A model generated the notes under the pieces. That model was given only the letters and a program-made list of their open reading frames with translations. It was not told the DNA's origin and ran no database searches. Source: Hyphomonas atlantica corrig. (GTDB taxonomy: Bacteria > Pseudomonadota > Alphaproteobacteria > Caulobacterales > Hyphomonadaceae). Taken from it: a DNA stretch of 64,000 bases. Below are positions 51,097 to 60,182 of the stretch, in pieces. The DNA is taken from positions 1 to 64,000 of the forward strand of contig NZ_AWFH01000045.1 of the NCBI RefSeq assembly GCF_000682715.1, in the 5' to 3' direction. Position 1 is the stretch's first letter. The number at the start of each line of letters is the position of its first letter. Made by a program: the position numbers and the translations under genes.

Positions 51097-51339
51097 TCAG
51101 ACCGAGAAGAGATGCGCGAGGCCAGCATGCTGGATCAGTGTGTTGCCATGCACGAAAGCTGGCGCCGCAAAGAATAAAGCACTGAATGCCAGACCGCTGA
51201 GATAGCTTTTGCGGCGACGAAACGGCATCGGGTAGCAAGCCTTGGCAGCCAGCCGCCATTTCTTGAGCGTATACGCCACGAGAACCAGCCCCAGCAGAGC
51301 TGCGCACCACGCGGCAATGGTCAGAAACGGATCGGACAT
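51097..51339 (-). CDS. Small two-helix membrane protein, unknown function
   Basis: An 80-aa frame starting at ATG 51339 with GAGG upstream. It predicts two membrane helices (LTIAAWCAALLGLVLVAYTL and LSGLAFSALFFAAPAFVHG) separated by a strongly basic loop (KKWRLAAKACYPMPFRRRKSY). No family is recognised. The good start site and the exact 2-bp spacing from grxD support it being real. Confidence 0.55.
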   Translation of the reverse strand: MSDPFLTIAAWCAALLGLVLVAYTLKKWRLAAKACYPMPFRRRKSYLSGLAFSALFFAAPAFVHGNTLIQHAGLAHLFSV

Positions 51340-51349
51340 ATCGGCCTCT

Positions 51350-51369
51350 TGCTACAACTTCGTGTAGCA
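51350..51369. promoter_or_regulatory. Perfect dyad upstream of the small membrane protein
   Basis: TGCTACA-ACTTCG-TGTAGCA is a perfect 7-bp inverted repeat, 11 bp upstream of the start codon at 51339. It could be an operator or a leader hairpin that affects translation. Confidence 0.4.
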
Positions 51370-51522
51370 TAGCCCTTTATCCTTTACAGAACGCAAAGCG
51401 TGTTTCTGCAAATTGCCTGTTTGGGAAAATGCGCCAGAAGGCATGTTGCAACTGCCAATCGCGCAATCGCGAGAAACATTCCCTTCTAGGCATGCAGGCT
51501 CGTTTCCTGTAGCTGAGCGCGC

Positions 51523-52878
51523 ATGACCACAGCATCCCTCGCTCCCGCTCCCATTCGCCCCGCCAAGGCACCGAAAGTCGGCATCGTGTCGCTCGGTTGC
51601 CCAAAGGCGCTGGTGGACTCTGAACGCATCGTGACCCGCCTGCGCGCGGAAGGGTACCAGATCGCACCTGACTATGAGGGCGCTGACCTCGTGCTCGTGA
51701 ACACGTGCGGGTTCCTCGACTCCGCTCGCGACGAAAGCCTGGGCGCAATTGGCGAGGCGATTGAATCAAACGGCAAAGTGATCGTCACAGGTTGCCTTGG
51801 CGCTGAGCCGGACGTCATCGAAAAGGCTCATCCAAAGGTTCTGGCGATCACTGGTCCGCAGCAATATGAGGCCGTGATGGACGCCGTCCACACGCACCTC
51901 ACACCGCCGCACAATCCTCACATGGACCTTGTGCCCGAAAGCGGCCTGCGCCTGACACCCCGCCACTATGCGTATCTCAAGATTTCTGAAGGCTGCAACA
52001 ATCGGTGCAGCTTTTGTATCATCCCGAAACTGCGCGGTGACCTGGTTTCCCGCCCGATCCATCATGTGCTGACCGAGGGCGAACAGCTTGTACGCGCGGG
52101 CGTGAAGGAGTTGCTGGTGATCAGCCAGGATACGTCTGCCTATGGCCTTGATGTGCGGTACAAGCCGGAGGTCTGGCGCGGCACCGAATACCAGACCCGC
52201 TTCCTGGATCTCGCCAAAGGGCTTGGCAGCCTCGGCGTGTGGACGCGCATGCATTACGTGTACCCCTACCCTCATGTGGACAATGTCATTCCCCTGATGG
52301 CCGAGGGTTTGATCACGCCCTATCTGGACATCCCTTTTCAACATGCGTCTGCGAACGTGCTGAAGGCTATGAAACGCCCGGCCAAGCAGGACAAGGTGCT
52401 TGAGCGTATCCTGCAATGGCGCCGCGATGTACCGGATCTTGCCATCCGCTCAACCTTCATCGTCGGCTTCCCCGGTGAGACCGAAGGAGACTTCGAAATC
52501 CTGCTGGACTTCATCCGTGAGGCAAAGATCGACCGTGCAGGGTGCTTCAAGTATGAAAACGTCGCCCATGCAGACAGTCGCAGCTTGCCGGACCATATCC
52601 CGGAAGAAGTGAAAGAAGAGCGCTGGCACCGTTTCATGGAAGTGCAGGCGAAAGTATCTGCTGACCGCGCGGCCGCGCAGATCGGCACCGTGCAGGACGT
52701 CATCATCGACGGCCCATCCGACACGCCGGGAGAAATGATCGGACGCACAAAGGCAGATGCCCCCGAAGTCGATGCGGTCGTCTATCTTGACGATGCCAGC
52801 CATCTGAAGCCGGGCGATATCGTTTCAGCCTCCATCGAAGATGCAGACGAATACGACCTCTACGGACGTCCGGCCTGA
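51523..52878 (+). CDS. rimO: Ribosomal protein S12 methylthiotransferase
   Basis: RimO adds a methylthio group to Asp89 of ribosomal protein S12 using two [4Fe-4S] clusters. In 451 aa: the N-terminal UPF0004 domain with cysteines in [23 protein letters not shown] and [10 protein letters not shown]. The radical-SAM motif CNNRCSFC lies in [22 protein letters not shown], and ARPD-type TRAM residues end the protein. The Asp-rich [15 protein letters not shown] segment and the C-terminus favour RimO over MiaB. Its last 19 bp overlap the convergent DJ-1 gene. Confidence 0.95.
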   Translation: MTTASLAPAPIRPAKAPKVGIVSLGCPKALVDSERIVTRLRAEGYQIAPDYEGADLVLVNTCGFLDSARDESLGAIGEAIESNGKVIVTGCLGAEPDVIEKAHPKVLAITGPQQYEAVMDAVHTHLTPPHNPHMDLVPESGLRLTPRHYAYLKISEGCNNRCSFCIIPKLRGDLVSRPIHHVLTEGEQLVRAGVKELLVISQDTSAYGLDVRYKPEVWRGTEYQTRFLDLAKGLGSLGVWTRMHYVYPYPHVDNVIPLMAEGLITPYLDIPFQHASANVLKAMKRPAKQDKVLERILQWRRDVPDLAIRSTFIVGFPGETEGDFEILLDFIREAKIDRAGCFKYENVAHADSRSLPDHIPEEVKEERWHRFMEVQAKVSADRAAAQIGTVQDVIIDGPSDTPGEMIGRTKADAPEVDAVVYLDDASHLKPGDIVSASIEDADEYDLYGRPA

Positions 52879-53564
52879 GCTCGCATCCGCGCGCCAGCCT
52901 CAACCGCTTCAGCGCGTCGCGCATCCATCAGCCCTTTCATGCGTGCATGGTAGACTTCCAGAATGTCGGGCTCGGCGAGTTCAGGTCGCCCTCCCGCAAA
53001 GGGCGGTGATGGCGCGTATTCATAGCCGAGCGTCAAAGCCTTGGCGTAGGCTTCGCCCGCAATCTCTGCAACCATGGTAAAGGCGAAATCAATTCCCGCC
53101 GTTACACCGCCTCCGGTGATGATGTTCCCGTCACGAACAACTCTCGAATCGTCGATCACGGCTCCAAACTCTGCGAGGAGATCTCGCCATGCCCAATGGC
53201 AGGCCGCCCTCTTACCCTGCAAGAGGCCAGCCGCGCCCAGGATCAAGGACCCGGTGCACACTGACGTGATGTAGGTGGCCTGCAGCCCCAGTCGGCGGAC
53301 CTGCTTAATGAAGGCGTCGTCCAGCGTCCACTGCGTTGCAGTCACCCCGCCCGGAACACACAGCAAGTCGCAGCGATCGATGGTTGAAAGCGCCTGCGTC
53401 CTGCCAATCACAAGATTGCCTTCGGCAACCACAGCCCCCCCGTCTCGGCTTGCGACCAGCGTTTCAGACTTCGGCAGGCGGCACAGCACTTGGTGCGGTC
53501 CAGTGAAGTCCAGATGGGTCATGTCATCATAGATCGCGAAGACTGTTCGGAATGGCGGGGACAT
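52860..53564 (-). CDS. DJ-1/PfpI superfamily protein (isonitrile hydratase-like)
   Basis: A 234-aa cytoplasmic protein of the class I glutamine-amidotransferase-like fold. [20 protein letters not shown] starts the domain. The nucleophile elbow is [26 protein letters not shown], with the reactive Cys in [29 protein letters not shown] matches isonitrile hydratase (InhA)-type members. The ATG at 53564 has AAGGAG seven bases upstream. It is divergent by 66 bp from a GATase1-AraC regulator of the same superfamily, so the two are probably a regulator-enzyme pair. The substrate is unproven. Confidence 0.85.
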   Translation of the reverse strand: MSPPFRTVFAIYDDMTHLDFTGPHQVLCRLPKSETLVASRDGGAVVAEGNLVIGRTQALSTIDRCDLLCVPGGVTATQWTLDDAFIKQVRRLGLQATYITSVCTGSLILGAAGLLQGKRAACHWAWRDLLAEFGAVIDDSRVVRDGNIITGGGVTAGIDFAFTMVAEIAGEAYAKALTLGYEYAPSPPFAGGRPELAEPDILEVYHARMKGLMDARRAEAVEAGARMRAQAGRP

Positions 53565-53630
53565 GGCGTGCTCCTTGTTTGCCTTCGCAGTTTCGCGTAA
53601 GACGCACTTGGCAGAAAGGACATTATTCCA

Positions 53631-54596
53631 GTGATTCATGCCAAGCCAATTTCCCGAAAGATCGGACTGCTCGTCTTTGACGATTTCCAGCTTCTGGATA
53701 TGGCAGGCCCAACGAGCGTCTTTGAAATGCCGATACGGGGCATGGATCCAGCGCCTTACGAGTTCACGCTCTACTCCCAGCACGGAGGGAGCGTCCGCGC
53801 ATCTTGCGGCGTGCGGGTTCACACAGAGCCCCTCGCGGAGCGTATGGCTCTGGACACGCTGATCATCTCCGGCGGCGAAGGTACGCGCACCGCCATGCAT
53901 GACGGCGGATTGCTGACAGCAATCCGCAGCCTCTCAAAGCGCACACGCCGCACAACGTCCGTCTGCTCAGGCGCATTCCTTCTGGCGGCCGCAGGCTTGC
54001 TGGATGGCCGGAAAGCGACGACCCATTGGCGTCGATGCCCGGACCTGACACGCCGCTTCCCGAATGTTCAGGTGCAAGCCGATCGCATCTATGTACGAGA
54101 CGATAAATTCTGGACGTCGGCCGGCATTTCAGCAGGCATTGATCTCGCACTGGCTCTCGTTGAGGACGATTTGGGAGAAGAGGTCGCCCGAAAAGCAGCC
54201 CGCGAACTCGTTATTCACCAAAGACGGCATGGCGGTCAGTCACAATTCTCGGTGATGCAGGAGGTGAAGCTCGCATCTGGCAAGTTCGACTCACTCATTT
54301 CCTGGATCAAAACGAATCTGGACAGCGAGCTCACCGTCGACATCCTGGCAGAAAAGTCCCGCATGAGTCCCAGAAATTTCGCGCGCGTTTTCAAAACCGA
54401 GACCGGCACAACACCGGCGCGCCTGATCGAAAAGCTACGCCTCGAAGCTGCGCGCGATCTTGTCGAAGGCTCTACCACCTCTTTGCAACAGATTGCTCAG
54501 GCGACGGGATTCCGAGAGGCTGATCGCATGCGCCTGTCATTCCTGCGTGCCTATGGACAGCCCCCTATGGTGCTGCGCCGCCAAAGAGAGACCTGA
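53631..54596 (+). CDS. GlxA-type transcriptional regulator (DJ-1-like sensor plus AraC HTH)
   Basis: A 321-aa regulator. Residues 10-190 are a DJ-1/PfpI-like domain (KIGLLVFDDFQLLDMAGPTSVFE; TTSVCSGAFLLAAAGLLDGRKATTHW). Residues 215-315 are an AraC/XylS DNA-binding domain with two helix-turn-helix units (LTVDILAEKSRMSPRNFARVFKTETGTTPARLI; LQQIAQATGFREADRMRLSFLRAYGQPP). The start is a GTG with AAGGA upstream; the nearby ATG is out of frame. It probably controls the divergent DJ-1 gene, as is common for this arrangement. Confidence 0.9.
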   Translation: MIHAKPISRKIGLLVFDDFQLLDMAGPTSVFEMPIRGMDPAPYEFTLYSQHGGSVRASCGVRVHTEPLAERMALDTLIISGGEGTRTAMHDGGLLTAIRSLSKRTRRTTSVCSGAFLLAAAGLLDGRKATTHWRRCPDLTRRFPNVQVQADRIYVRDDKFWTSAGISAGIDLALALVEDDLGEEVARKAARELVIHQRRHGGQSQFSVMQEVKLASGKFDSLISWIKTNLDSELTVDILAEKSRMSPRNFARVFKTETGTTPARLIEKLRLEAARDLVEGSTTSLQQIAQATGFREADRMRLSFLRAYGQPPMVLRRQRET

Positions 54597-54641
54597 CCGG
54601 GGCAGATGCTCAGCCCCGCTGAATTTATCGAAAAACAACGA

Positions 54642-54671
54642 TTGACATATCGTATTTCGATAACTCATAGT
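54642..54671 (+). promoter_or_regulatory. Promoter with internal dyad operator for the GIN-domain genes
   Basis: TTGACA (54642-54647) and CATAGT (54666-54671) are separated by 18 bp. Between them lies the perfect dyad TATCG-TATTT-CGATA (54648-54662), placed to block RNA polymerase. A partial copy, TATCG-N8-CGAT, lies at 54626-54642. The dyad matches the one before the DUF418 gene (40939-40955) in half-site and spacer length. Confidence 0.6.
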
Positions 54672-54696
54672 GTCTTCAACGCAAATGGAGACTTTC

Positions 54697-55617
54697 ATGC
54701 AACGCGCACTCATTTCGCTTTCCGCTCTCGCTATCGCTGCCCTTCCCGCGCTCGCTGACACAAAGGATTATGCTGTCGGCGACTTCACAAAGCTCGACGT
54801 CAGCGAAGCCATTCTGGTCATTTATGACAATGGCCCGTCCAGTTCCGTAACGGTCGAACAGTCAAACGGTGACTTCTCTGACATCAATATTGAGACAGAC
54901 GGCGACACATTGTTGATCGATCGCATCAGCGTAGGCAGTGGCTGGCGCTCGAACATCTCCACGGACTTCAGGAATGGTGAACTTCGCGCCAAGGTGAATG
55001 GCAAGAAAGTGCCGTCCTACACAGTGCGCATCAGTTCGCCTGCAATATCTGGAATTGACGTATCTCGCTCCGCCCGTACTACGGCCAACTCCATCAACGC
55101 TGACGCCCTCGATCTCAAGGCTTCCTCAAGCGCGGATCTCATCATCTCCGGGCGCGCCAATTCAGTCCGCATTGATGCCTCATCATCCTCCGATATCGAG
55201 GCTGAGCGTCTCGTTGCAAATCGCCTTTCAATTGACGCCTCCTCAAGCGCCGACGTTGAAGCTCGCGCCGAAACGGATCAGCAGATCCGCATCGCCGCCT
55301 CGTCCAGCGCGGATGTAGAACTGAACCTGTCAGGCGGGGCTGACATCGAACTCGAAGCCTCGTCGAGCGCAGATCTGGAACTCGACGGCACGTGCGACCA
55401 CATCGTCATCACAGCCTCCTCCTCGGCGGACGTAGAAGGGCGCGAGCTCATCTGTGCCTCCGCGAAGGTAAAGGCCTCCAGCAGTGCAGACGTGAACCTC
55501 TCAGTCACCGACACTGTGGAAGCGTCTGCTTCCAGTGGCGGAGACATAAATATCTTTGGAAACCCTGCCCAGCGTGACGTGCGCGAATCCAGTGGCGGTG
55601 ACGTTTCTTTCAGATAA
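54697..55617 (+). CDS. Exported GIN-domain (DUF2807) beta-helix protein with ASSSAD repeats
   Basis: MQRALISLSALAIAALPALA is a Sec signal; the ATG at 54697 has GGAG seven bases upstream. After a head-GIN-type start (KDYAVGDFTKLDVSEAILVIYDNG), residues from about 142 on are built of seven or eight repeats of roughly 20 aa. Each carries ASSSAD or a close variant, with the pattern x-A-S-S-S-A-D-V-E, predicted to stack as a beta helix. The last repeats change to ASSGGD. The repeats are visible at DNA level (55119-55512). The role of GIN-domain proteins is unknown; an envelope adhesin or stress protein is possible. It is followed 27 bp later by a second family member. Confidence 0.82.
   Translation: MQRALISLSALAIAALPALADTKDYAVGDFTKLDVSEAILVIYDNGPSSSVTVEQSNGDFSDINIETDGDTLLIDRISVGSGWRSNISTDFRNGELRAKVNGKKVPSYTVRISSPAISGIDVSRSARTTANSINADALDLKASSSADLIISGRANSVRIDASSSSDIEAERLVANRLSIDASSSADVEARAETDQQIRIAASSSADVELNLSGGADIELEASSSADLELDGTCDHIVITASSSADVEGRELICASAKVKASSSADVNLSVTDTVEASASSGGDINIFGNPAQRDVRESSGGDVSFR
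55119..55512 (+). repeat. Degenerate 60-63-bp tandem repeats inside the GIN-domain gene
   Basis: Seven copies centred on GCCTCnTCnAGCGCnGAt recur about every 60 bp, each encoding A-S-S-S-(A/S)-D. Bases vary mostly at third positions, so the repeat is maintained at the protein level. Confidence 0.8.
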
Positions 55618-55644
55618 AAATACTCAGCCCAGGAGGCCCTTCCC

Positions 55645-56295
55645 ATGAAAAAGCTTGCCCTCATCACATCCGGACTGGCGGCGCTGGCCGTATCAGCAAC
55701 CATGCTGCACGCTGCCGCCGATGCCCCCAAGGTTTACAAACTATCCGGCTTTGACGAACTGGATATATCCGCAGGTGTTGACGTCAAATTCGTCCGGGCA
55801 CCGGAATATTCCGTGACTGCAGACTTCACACGTGGAGGCCCGGAAGACGTGAAAGTCCGTCTTGATGGTGACCGGCTCTATCTTTCACGCAAGTCGACAA
55901 GCGGTTGGGGCGACAAGGTGCGCGTGAAATTCACTGTCACCGCTCCGAACCTCGAAGAGATTGAGGCAAGCTCCGGATCGTCCCTGCTTGTTGAAGGGCT
56001 GGAAGAAGGCAGTGTGCAACTGGATGTCTCCAGCGGCGCAGCAGTATCAGTGTACGGCACATGCTCCAGCTTGAAGGTGAAAGCCAATTCCGGCGGCAGC
56101 GCCAACGCCAAGGGACTGGAATGCGGCTCTGTCTCCGCAAAAGCCAGCAGTGGTGGATCAGTCAAGGCATTTGCCAGTAACGCCGCGACGAGCAAGACGT
56201 CGAGCGGTGGCAGCGTCGCCATTTATGGTAACCCCACATCTCGCTCAGCGAACAAATCCATCAGCGGTGGCTCAACGTCCTTCCACGGCGGCTAA
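55645..56295 (+). CDS. Second exported GIN-domain (DUF2807) protein
   Basis: A 216-aa protein with signal MKKLALITSGLAALAVSATMLHAAA and CAGGAGG upstream of the ATG. The domain begins VYKLSGFDELDISAGVDVKFVRAPEYSVTADF, the classic head-GIN pattern, and continues in beta-helix rungs with SSGSSLLVEG, NSGGSANAKG, SSGGSVKAFA and SSGGSVAIYG. Its repeats use S-S-G-G-S where the first protein uses S-S-S-A-D, suggesting duplication and divergence. It is in an operon with the first gene. Confidence 0.82.
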   Translation: MKKLALITSGLAALAVSATMLHAAADAPKVYKLSGFDELDISAGVDVKFVRAPEYSVTADFTRGGPEDVKVRLDGDRLYLSRKSTSGWGDKVRVKFTVTAPNLEEIEASSGSSLLVEGLEEGSVQLDVSSGAAVSVYGTCSSLKVKANSGGSANAKGLECGSVSAKASSGGSVKAFASNAATSKTSSGGSVAIYGNPTSRSANKSISGGSTSFHGG

Positions 56296-56309
56296 CTCAA
56301 TCAGTGCAC

Positions 56310-56331
56310 AGAGGGGGAATCACCCCCCTCT
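56310..56331. terminator. Terminator hairpin between GIN operon and ppk2
   Basis: AGAGGGGG and CCCCCTCT pair perfectly around a 6-nt loop in the 45-bp gap between convergent genes. It is followed by TTG rather than a long T-run. Confidence 0.55.
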
Positions 56332-56340
56332 TGCCGAATG

Positions 56341-57168
56341 TCAACCGATATCAAAATCAGCCGGATTGTAGCCGGGGTTTGGCCATTCCAGGCTCAGGTC
56401 TTCCAACGCGCCCCGCACCAGCCGCGCGATCATCGCGTTCCGGCGTGTGCGGCTATCGGCCGGCACCACGTACCAGGGCGCATGTTCCGTGGAACAGCGC
56501 TCAACCGCTGTCTCATACGCCCCCATGAATTTCGCCCAGTCCTTGCGATCTTCTAGATCTCCCGGATTGAATTTCCATAGCTTGTGCGGCTCCACCAGTC
56601 GCTCAGCCAGGCGTTCGCCTTGTTCTTCATAGCCGACGTTCAGCATGCATTTGACGATCACCACCCCATTTTCGGTCAGGTGCTTTTCGAATGCATTGAT
56701 CTGATCGTAACGGCGCTCGACGTCTTTCGCGCTTGCAAAATTGCGAACTTTGACGACCAGCACATCTTCATAATGCGAACGATCAAAGATGCCGATATTT
56801 CCTTTCTTCGGAACCGCATTGTGGACGCGCCACAAATAATCCCGCGCAAGTTCGTTCTTGCTGGGCGCTTTGAACGCCTTCACTTCCATGCCCAGAGGCG
56901 TGGTGTCTGCGAACACGCTGCGGATGGTTCCCGATTTGCCAGCCGTATCCATTCCCTGCAGCACCACGAGCACCGACTGCTTCTTGTGCGCATAGAGCAT
57001 GTCTTTCAGTTCGTTGATGACCGCGGCGTCCTTTTTCAGACTTGTCTTCGCATCTTCCTTGTCATCGAACAGGATTGGGTCGCGGGTCGGTCTGGCAGCC
57101 AGTGAAAAGGACTGGCCCGGCTTCGCGATCAGATGCTGACGGACATCATCGATATCGGGAATGTTCAT
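56341..57168 (-). CDS. Polyphosphate kinase 2 (PPK2) family
   Basis: PPK2 enzymes move phosphate between polyphosphate and nucleotides. The 275 aa have the Walker A loop VVLQGMDTAGKSGTIRSVF (68-86), the lid/PolyP region FKAPSKNELARDYLWRVHNAVPKKG, and Walker B IGIFDRSHYEDVLVVRV-like sequence near 126-140. These fit a single-domain PPK2 of the class making NTPs from NDPs or NMPs. The ATG at 57168 has GGAG upstream. It may share purpose with the Ppx/GppA phosphatase at 14 kb, but no physical link exists. Confidence 0.9.
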   Translation of the reverse strand: MNIPDIDDVRQHLIAKPGQSFSLAARPTRDPILFDDKEDAKTSLKKDAAVINELKDMLYAHKKQSVLVVLQGMDTAGKSGTIRSVFADTTPLGMEVKAFKAPSKNELARDYLWRVHNAVPKKGNIGIFDRSHYEDVLVVKVRNFASAKDVERRYDQINAFEKHLTENGVVIVKCMLNVGYEEQGERLAERLVEPHKLWKFNPGDLEDRKDWAKFMGAYETAVERCSTEHAPWYVVPADSRTRRNAMIARLVRGALEDLSLEWPNPGYNPADFDIG

Positions 57169-57187
57169 GAATTTTGGTTCTCCAATG

Positions 57188-57218
57188 AAAAAGGCCGCAC
57201 CAGTCTGGCGCGGCCTTT
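57188..57218 (-). terminator. Rho-independent terminator after rpsD
   Basis: AAAAGGCCGC...GCGGCCTTTT, with T-run on the minus strand (CCTTTTTC), 26 bp past the rpsD stop. An A-run on the other side makes it symmetric. Confidence 0.8.
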
Positions 57219-57244
57219 TGAATTCTTCAAGGAATTCAGCCCTC

Positions 57245-57862
57245 TTACGAGGAGTAGAATTCGACGACCTGAGCAGGTTCCATCTGCACCGGATATGGCA
57301 CATCAGACAGTTCAGGCACGCGAACGAAGGTTGCCGTCATCGCTTTCGGGTCAACGTCAACATACTCGGGAATGTCGCGTTCGGCACTGCCGAGAGCTTC
57401 CAGAACCAGAGCCATATTGCGGGACTTCTCGCGGATCTGAACCACATCGCCTGGCTTCAGGCGCGCAGAACCGATGTTGCAACGACGACCATTGACCAGA
57501 ACGTGGCCGTGATTGACGAACTGGCGCGCTGCGAAGATCGTCGGCACGAATTTCGCGCGGTAAACGATGGCATCGAGGCGGGATTCCAGAAGACCAATCA
57601 GGTTTTCGGACGTGTTGCCTTTCAGGCGGTTGGCCTCTTCGTAAATGCGAAGGAACTGCTTTTCCGTGATGTCGCCGTAGTAGCCTTTCAGCTTCTGCTT
57701 GGCCATCAGCTGCAGACCAAAGTCAGACGTCTTGCTGCGACGGTTCTGACCGTGCTGACCTGGCTTGTAGTTGCGCTTGTTGACGGGGGACTTCGGACGG
57801 CCCCAGATGTTTTCACCGACGCGACGGTCGATTTTGTACTTCGCGCTATGGCGACGTGACAT
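57245..57862 (-). CDS. rpsD: 30S ribosomal protein S4
   Basis: S4 nucleates assembly of the 30S body and binds 16S rRNA. The 205-aa protein starts [39 protein letters not shown]. It has the S4 RNA-binding domain [40 protein letters not shown] and ends with the conserved VVEFYSS-type tail. It is a standalone gene, as usual in alphaproteobacteria where rpsD is outside the alpha operon. Confidence 0.97.
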   Translation of the reverse strand: MSRRHSAKYKIDRRVGENIWGRPKSPVNKRNYKPGQHGQNRRSKTSDFGLQLMAKQKLKGYYGDITEKQFLRIYEEANRLKGNTSENLIGLLESRLDAIVYRAKFVPTIFAARQFVNHGHVLVNGRRCNIGSARLKPGDVVQIREKSRNMALVLEALGSAERDIPEYVDVDPKAMTATFVRVPELSDVPYPVQMEPAQVVEFYSS

Positions 57863-58029
57863 GGTAGTACCTCATTGTCGACGCAGGCCGGTGGGCGACG
57901 CTCATTCGCACCCACGATTTCAACGGCGGCTCTGCACCATCCCGTTATCAGGCGGCGGGTAAACCCGAAAACCACTGGCAGGTCAAGCCACACCGCTGCT
58001 ACACATTCCGCAAAAAGCGGGAGGAAAAC

Positions 58030-58845
58030 ATGGCTCAAATTGAAGGCAAGGTCGCTATTATCACTGGCGCGGCAAGTGGGATCGGCAGAGCGTGCGCAAT
58101 CGTGCTCGCTCGGGAGGGCGCGTGCGTCGTCGCTACGGATGTGGACAGCGAGGGCCTGCGTGACACGGAAAAGCTGGTTTCCGACGCTGGTGGCAAGATT
58201 CTTACGCTTACTCAGGATGTGACAGACGAGGCTGTCTGGGAGGACGTTTTCACCGAGGCCACAGAAAAGTTCGGAACGCCCTCGGTGCTCGTCAACAATG
58301 CCGGCATTGCCATCGCAGGCGGCATCACTGATTTCACGCTGGACGACTGGCGGCGACAAATGGCGGTAAACGTAGACAGTGTGTTTCTCGGCACGCGCGC
58401 CGCCATGAACGCCATGAGCAGTGGCGGCTCCATCATCAACATCTCGTCGGTCGCCGGCTTGCGCGGTGCGGCTGGGGCCAGCGCCTATTGCACGTCAAAA
58501 GGGGCTGTTCGCTTGTTTACAAAAGCCGCCGCTGTTGAATGCGCTCAGATGGGCACAGGGATTCGCGTGAATTCGGTGCACCCCGGCATCATCGATACAC
58601 CCATCTGGCAGAAATCGATCACGCGGATGACTGAAGTCATGGATGAAGAGCGCATATCCGCCCTTACCGCGCATTCCGGGGCAAACCAGATGGACGTCGA
58701 AGCAATCGCCTCGCAGTCGAGCCCAATGGGGCGCGCAGGCCGTCCGGAGGAGGTTGCCGAACTCATCCTGTTCCTGGCGTCAGACGCATCGAGCTATATC
58801 AGCGGCCAGGAACATGTTGTCGATGGCGCCATGACGGCCCGCTGA
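58030..58845 (+). CDS. Short-chain dehydrogenase/reductase
   Basis: A classical SDR of 271 aa: the cofactor loop TGAASGIGRA (13-22), the Asp at the end of beta-2 (ATDVDSEG) suggesting NAD(H) preference, NNAG, the catalytic Ser in INISSVAG, and YCTSKGA (YxxxK). LFLASDASSYISGQEHVVDGAMTA near the end is typical. A strong GGGAGG precedes the ATG. The substrate is unknown. A weak dyad (GTTGGA...TCCAAC, 58849-58867) follows the stop. Confidence 0.9.
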   Translation: MAQIEGKVAIITGAASGIGRACAIVLAREGACVVATDVDSEGLRDTEKLVSDAGGKILTLTQDVTDEAVWEDVFTEATEKFGTPSVLVNNAGIAIAGGITDFTLDDWRRQMAVNVDSVFLGTRAAMNAMSSGGSIINISSVAGLRGAAGASAYCTSKGAVRLFTKAAAVECAQMGTGIRVNSVHPGIIDTPIWQKSITRMTEVMDEERISALTAHSGANQMDVEAIASQSSPMGRAGRPEEVAELILFLASDASSYISGQEHVVDGAMTAR

Positions 58846-59093
58846 GCTGTTGGAATATACATCCAACTTCTACAGCACGGTCCCTACCCGTCTCGCCAAA
58901 CCTGGTCTAATGACTTCGCACGGTTGGATTAATTCATCTGAGCGCAGATGTGGAGCCGACGCACCAACCTGGCGGCTGCGCGTCTGAGTGGGACTCGCTC
59001 TGGTACTTTGGACAGACCAATGAGATAGGGTCTGCAACAGAACAGAATACCACTGGCTTGCGAACCAGTGCGTGGGAGACGAGCAACAGGCGC

Positions 59094-60182
59094 ATGTCAG
59101 CAGTTGATCAAACTGAAGAGAACCCGTCCGCCAAGACCGGTACATATCTCGTCACCGGTGCCGCCGGGTTTATCGGGTTCCATGCGACTTGCCGCCTTCT
59201 GGAACAGGGCATTGAAGTCGTCGGCTTGGACAATCTGAACGATTACTATGACCCGGCCCTGAAACAGGCACGGCTCGACGAGATTGCGCGCGTATCCAGC
59301 CGCACCGGGACACGGTTTGACTTTGTGAAAGCCGATCTCGCAGACAAGTCCGCCGTCGATGCCTGTTTCAACTCGCACCATTTCAGCCGCGTCATCCATC
59401 TGGCCGCGCAAGCTGGCGTGAGGCACTCGATCGAGGCGCCTGATGAGTACGTCTCATCTAACCTCGTCGGATTTGCCAACATTCTCGAAGCATGCCGGAA
59501 TGCGAAGACACCGCATCTGGTGTATGCGTCAACGTCTAGCGTCTATGGCGCGAATGACGACACGCCCTACTCAGAACACAGGGGCGCGGATCATCCACTC
59601 CAGCTGTATGCCGCCACCAAACGAGCCAATGAACTGATGGCGCATGCCTACAGCCATCTCTATAATATACCGACGACAGCGCTGCGCTTCTTTACGGTGT
59701 ATGGCCCCTGGGGCCGCCCGGACATGGCACTCTTCCTCTTCACAGAAAAGATCCTGAAAGGCGAGCCGATCCCTATCTACAATGAGGGGCAGCTGGAGCG
59801 CGACTTCACTTATGTCGACGATATCGTCGAAGGCGTCCTGCGTGTAGCGGCTGATGTGGCAAAGCCAAATCCCGAATGGGATGCGAGATCTCCAGACCCA
59901 GCGACATCAAGCGCACCGTTCCGAATACTCAATATCGGAAACAACGAACCGGTACCATTGCTGGACTTCATCGACGCCCTGGAAGACGTACTCGGCAAGA
60001 AAGCGATACGTGACCTTTTACCCATGCAGCCGGGAGATGTGAAACGCACCCATGCCGACGTGTCGCTGCTGAAGTCCGCAGTGAACTACAACCCGACCAC
60101 ATCAGTGCGCGAAGGTGTCGGGCGTTTTGTTGACTGGTACCGTGCTTTCTACGGAGTGCCGGGCAATACGAACGACGTCTAA
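59094..60182 (+). CDS. NAD-dependent UDP-glucuronate 4-epimerase-like protein
   Basis: A 362-aa extended SDR: YLVTGAAGFIGFHATCRLLEQGIEVVGLDNLNDYYDPALKQARL (NAD loop and the NDYYD signature of UDP-glucuronate epimerases), HLAAQAGVRHSIE, YASTSSVYG, LYAATKRANELMAHAY (YxxxK), and LRFFTVYGPWGRPDMALFLFT. It would provide UDP-galacturonate for LPS or capsule. The ATG at 59094 was chosen because the 48 codons before it are not conserved. The stop shares CTAA (60179-60182) with the convergent stop. Confidence 0.9.
   Translation: MSAVDQTEENPSAKTGTYLVTGAAGFIGFHATCRLLEQGIEVVGLDNLNDYYDPALKQARLDEIARVSSRTGTRFDFVKADLADKSAVDACFNSHHFSRVIHLAAQAGVRHSIEAPDEYVSSNLVGFANILEACRNAKTPHLVYASTSSVYGANDDTPYSEHRGADHPLQLYAATKRANELMAHAYSHLYNIPTTALRFFTVYGPWGRPDMALFLFTEKILKGEPIPIYNEGQLERDFTYVDDIVEGVLRVAADVAKPNPEWDARSPDPATSSAPFRILNIGNNEPVPLLDFIDALEDVLGKKAIRDLLPMQPGDVKRTHADVSLLKSAVNYNPTTSVREGVGRFVDWYRAFYGVPGNTNDV

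Noticed and set aside
55119-55512. CRISPR-like or mobile tandem repeat
   Set aside because: The repeats are in frame inside a coding gene, vary at third positions and have no constant direct repeat with unique spacers.
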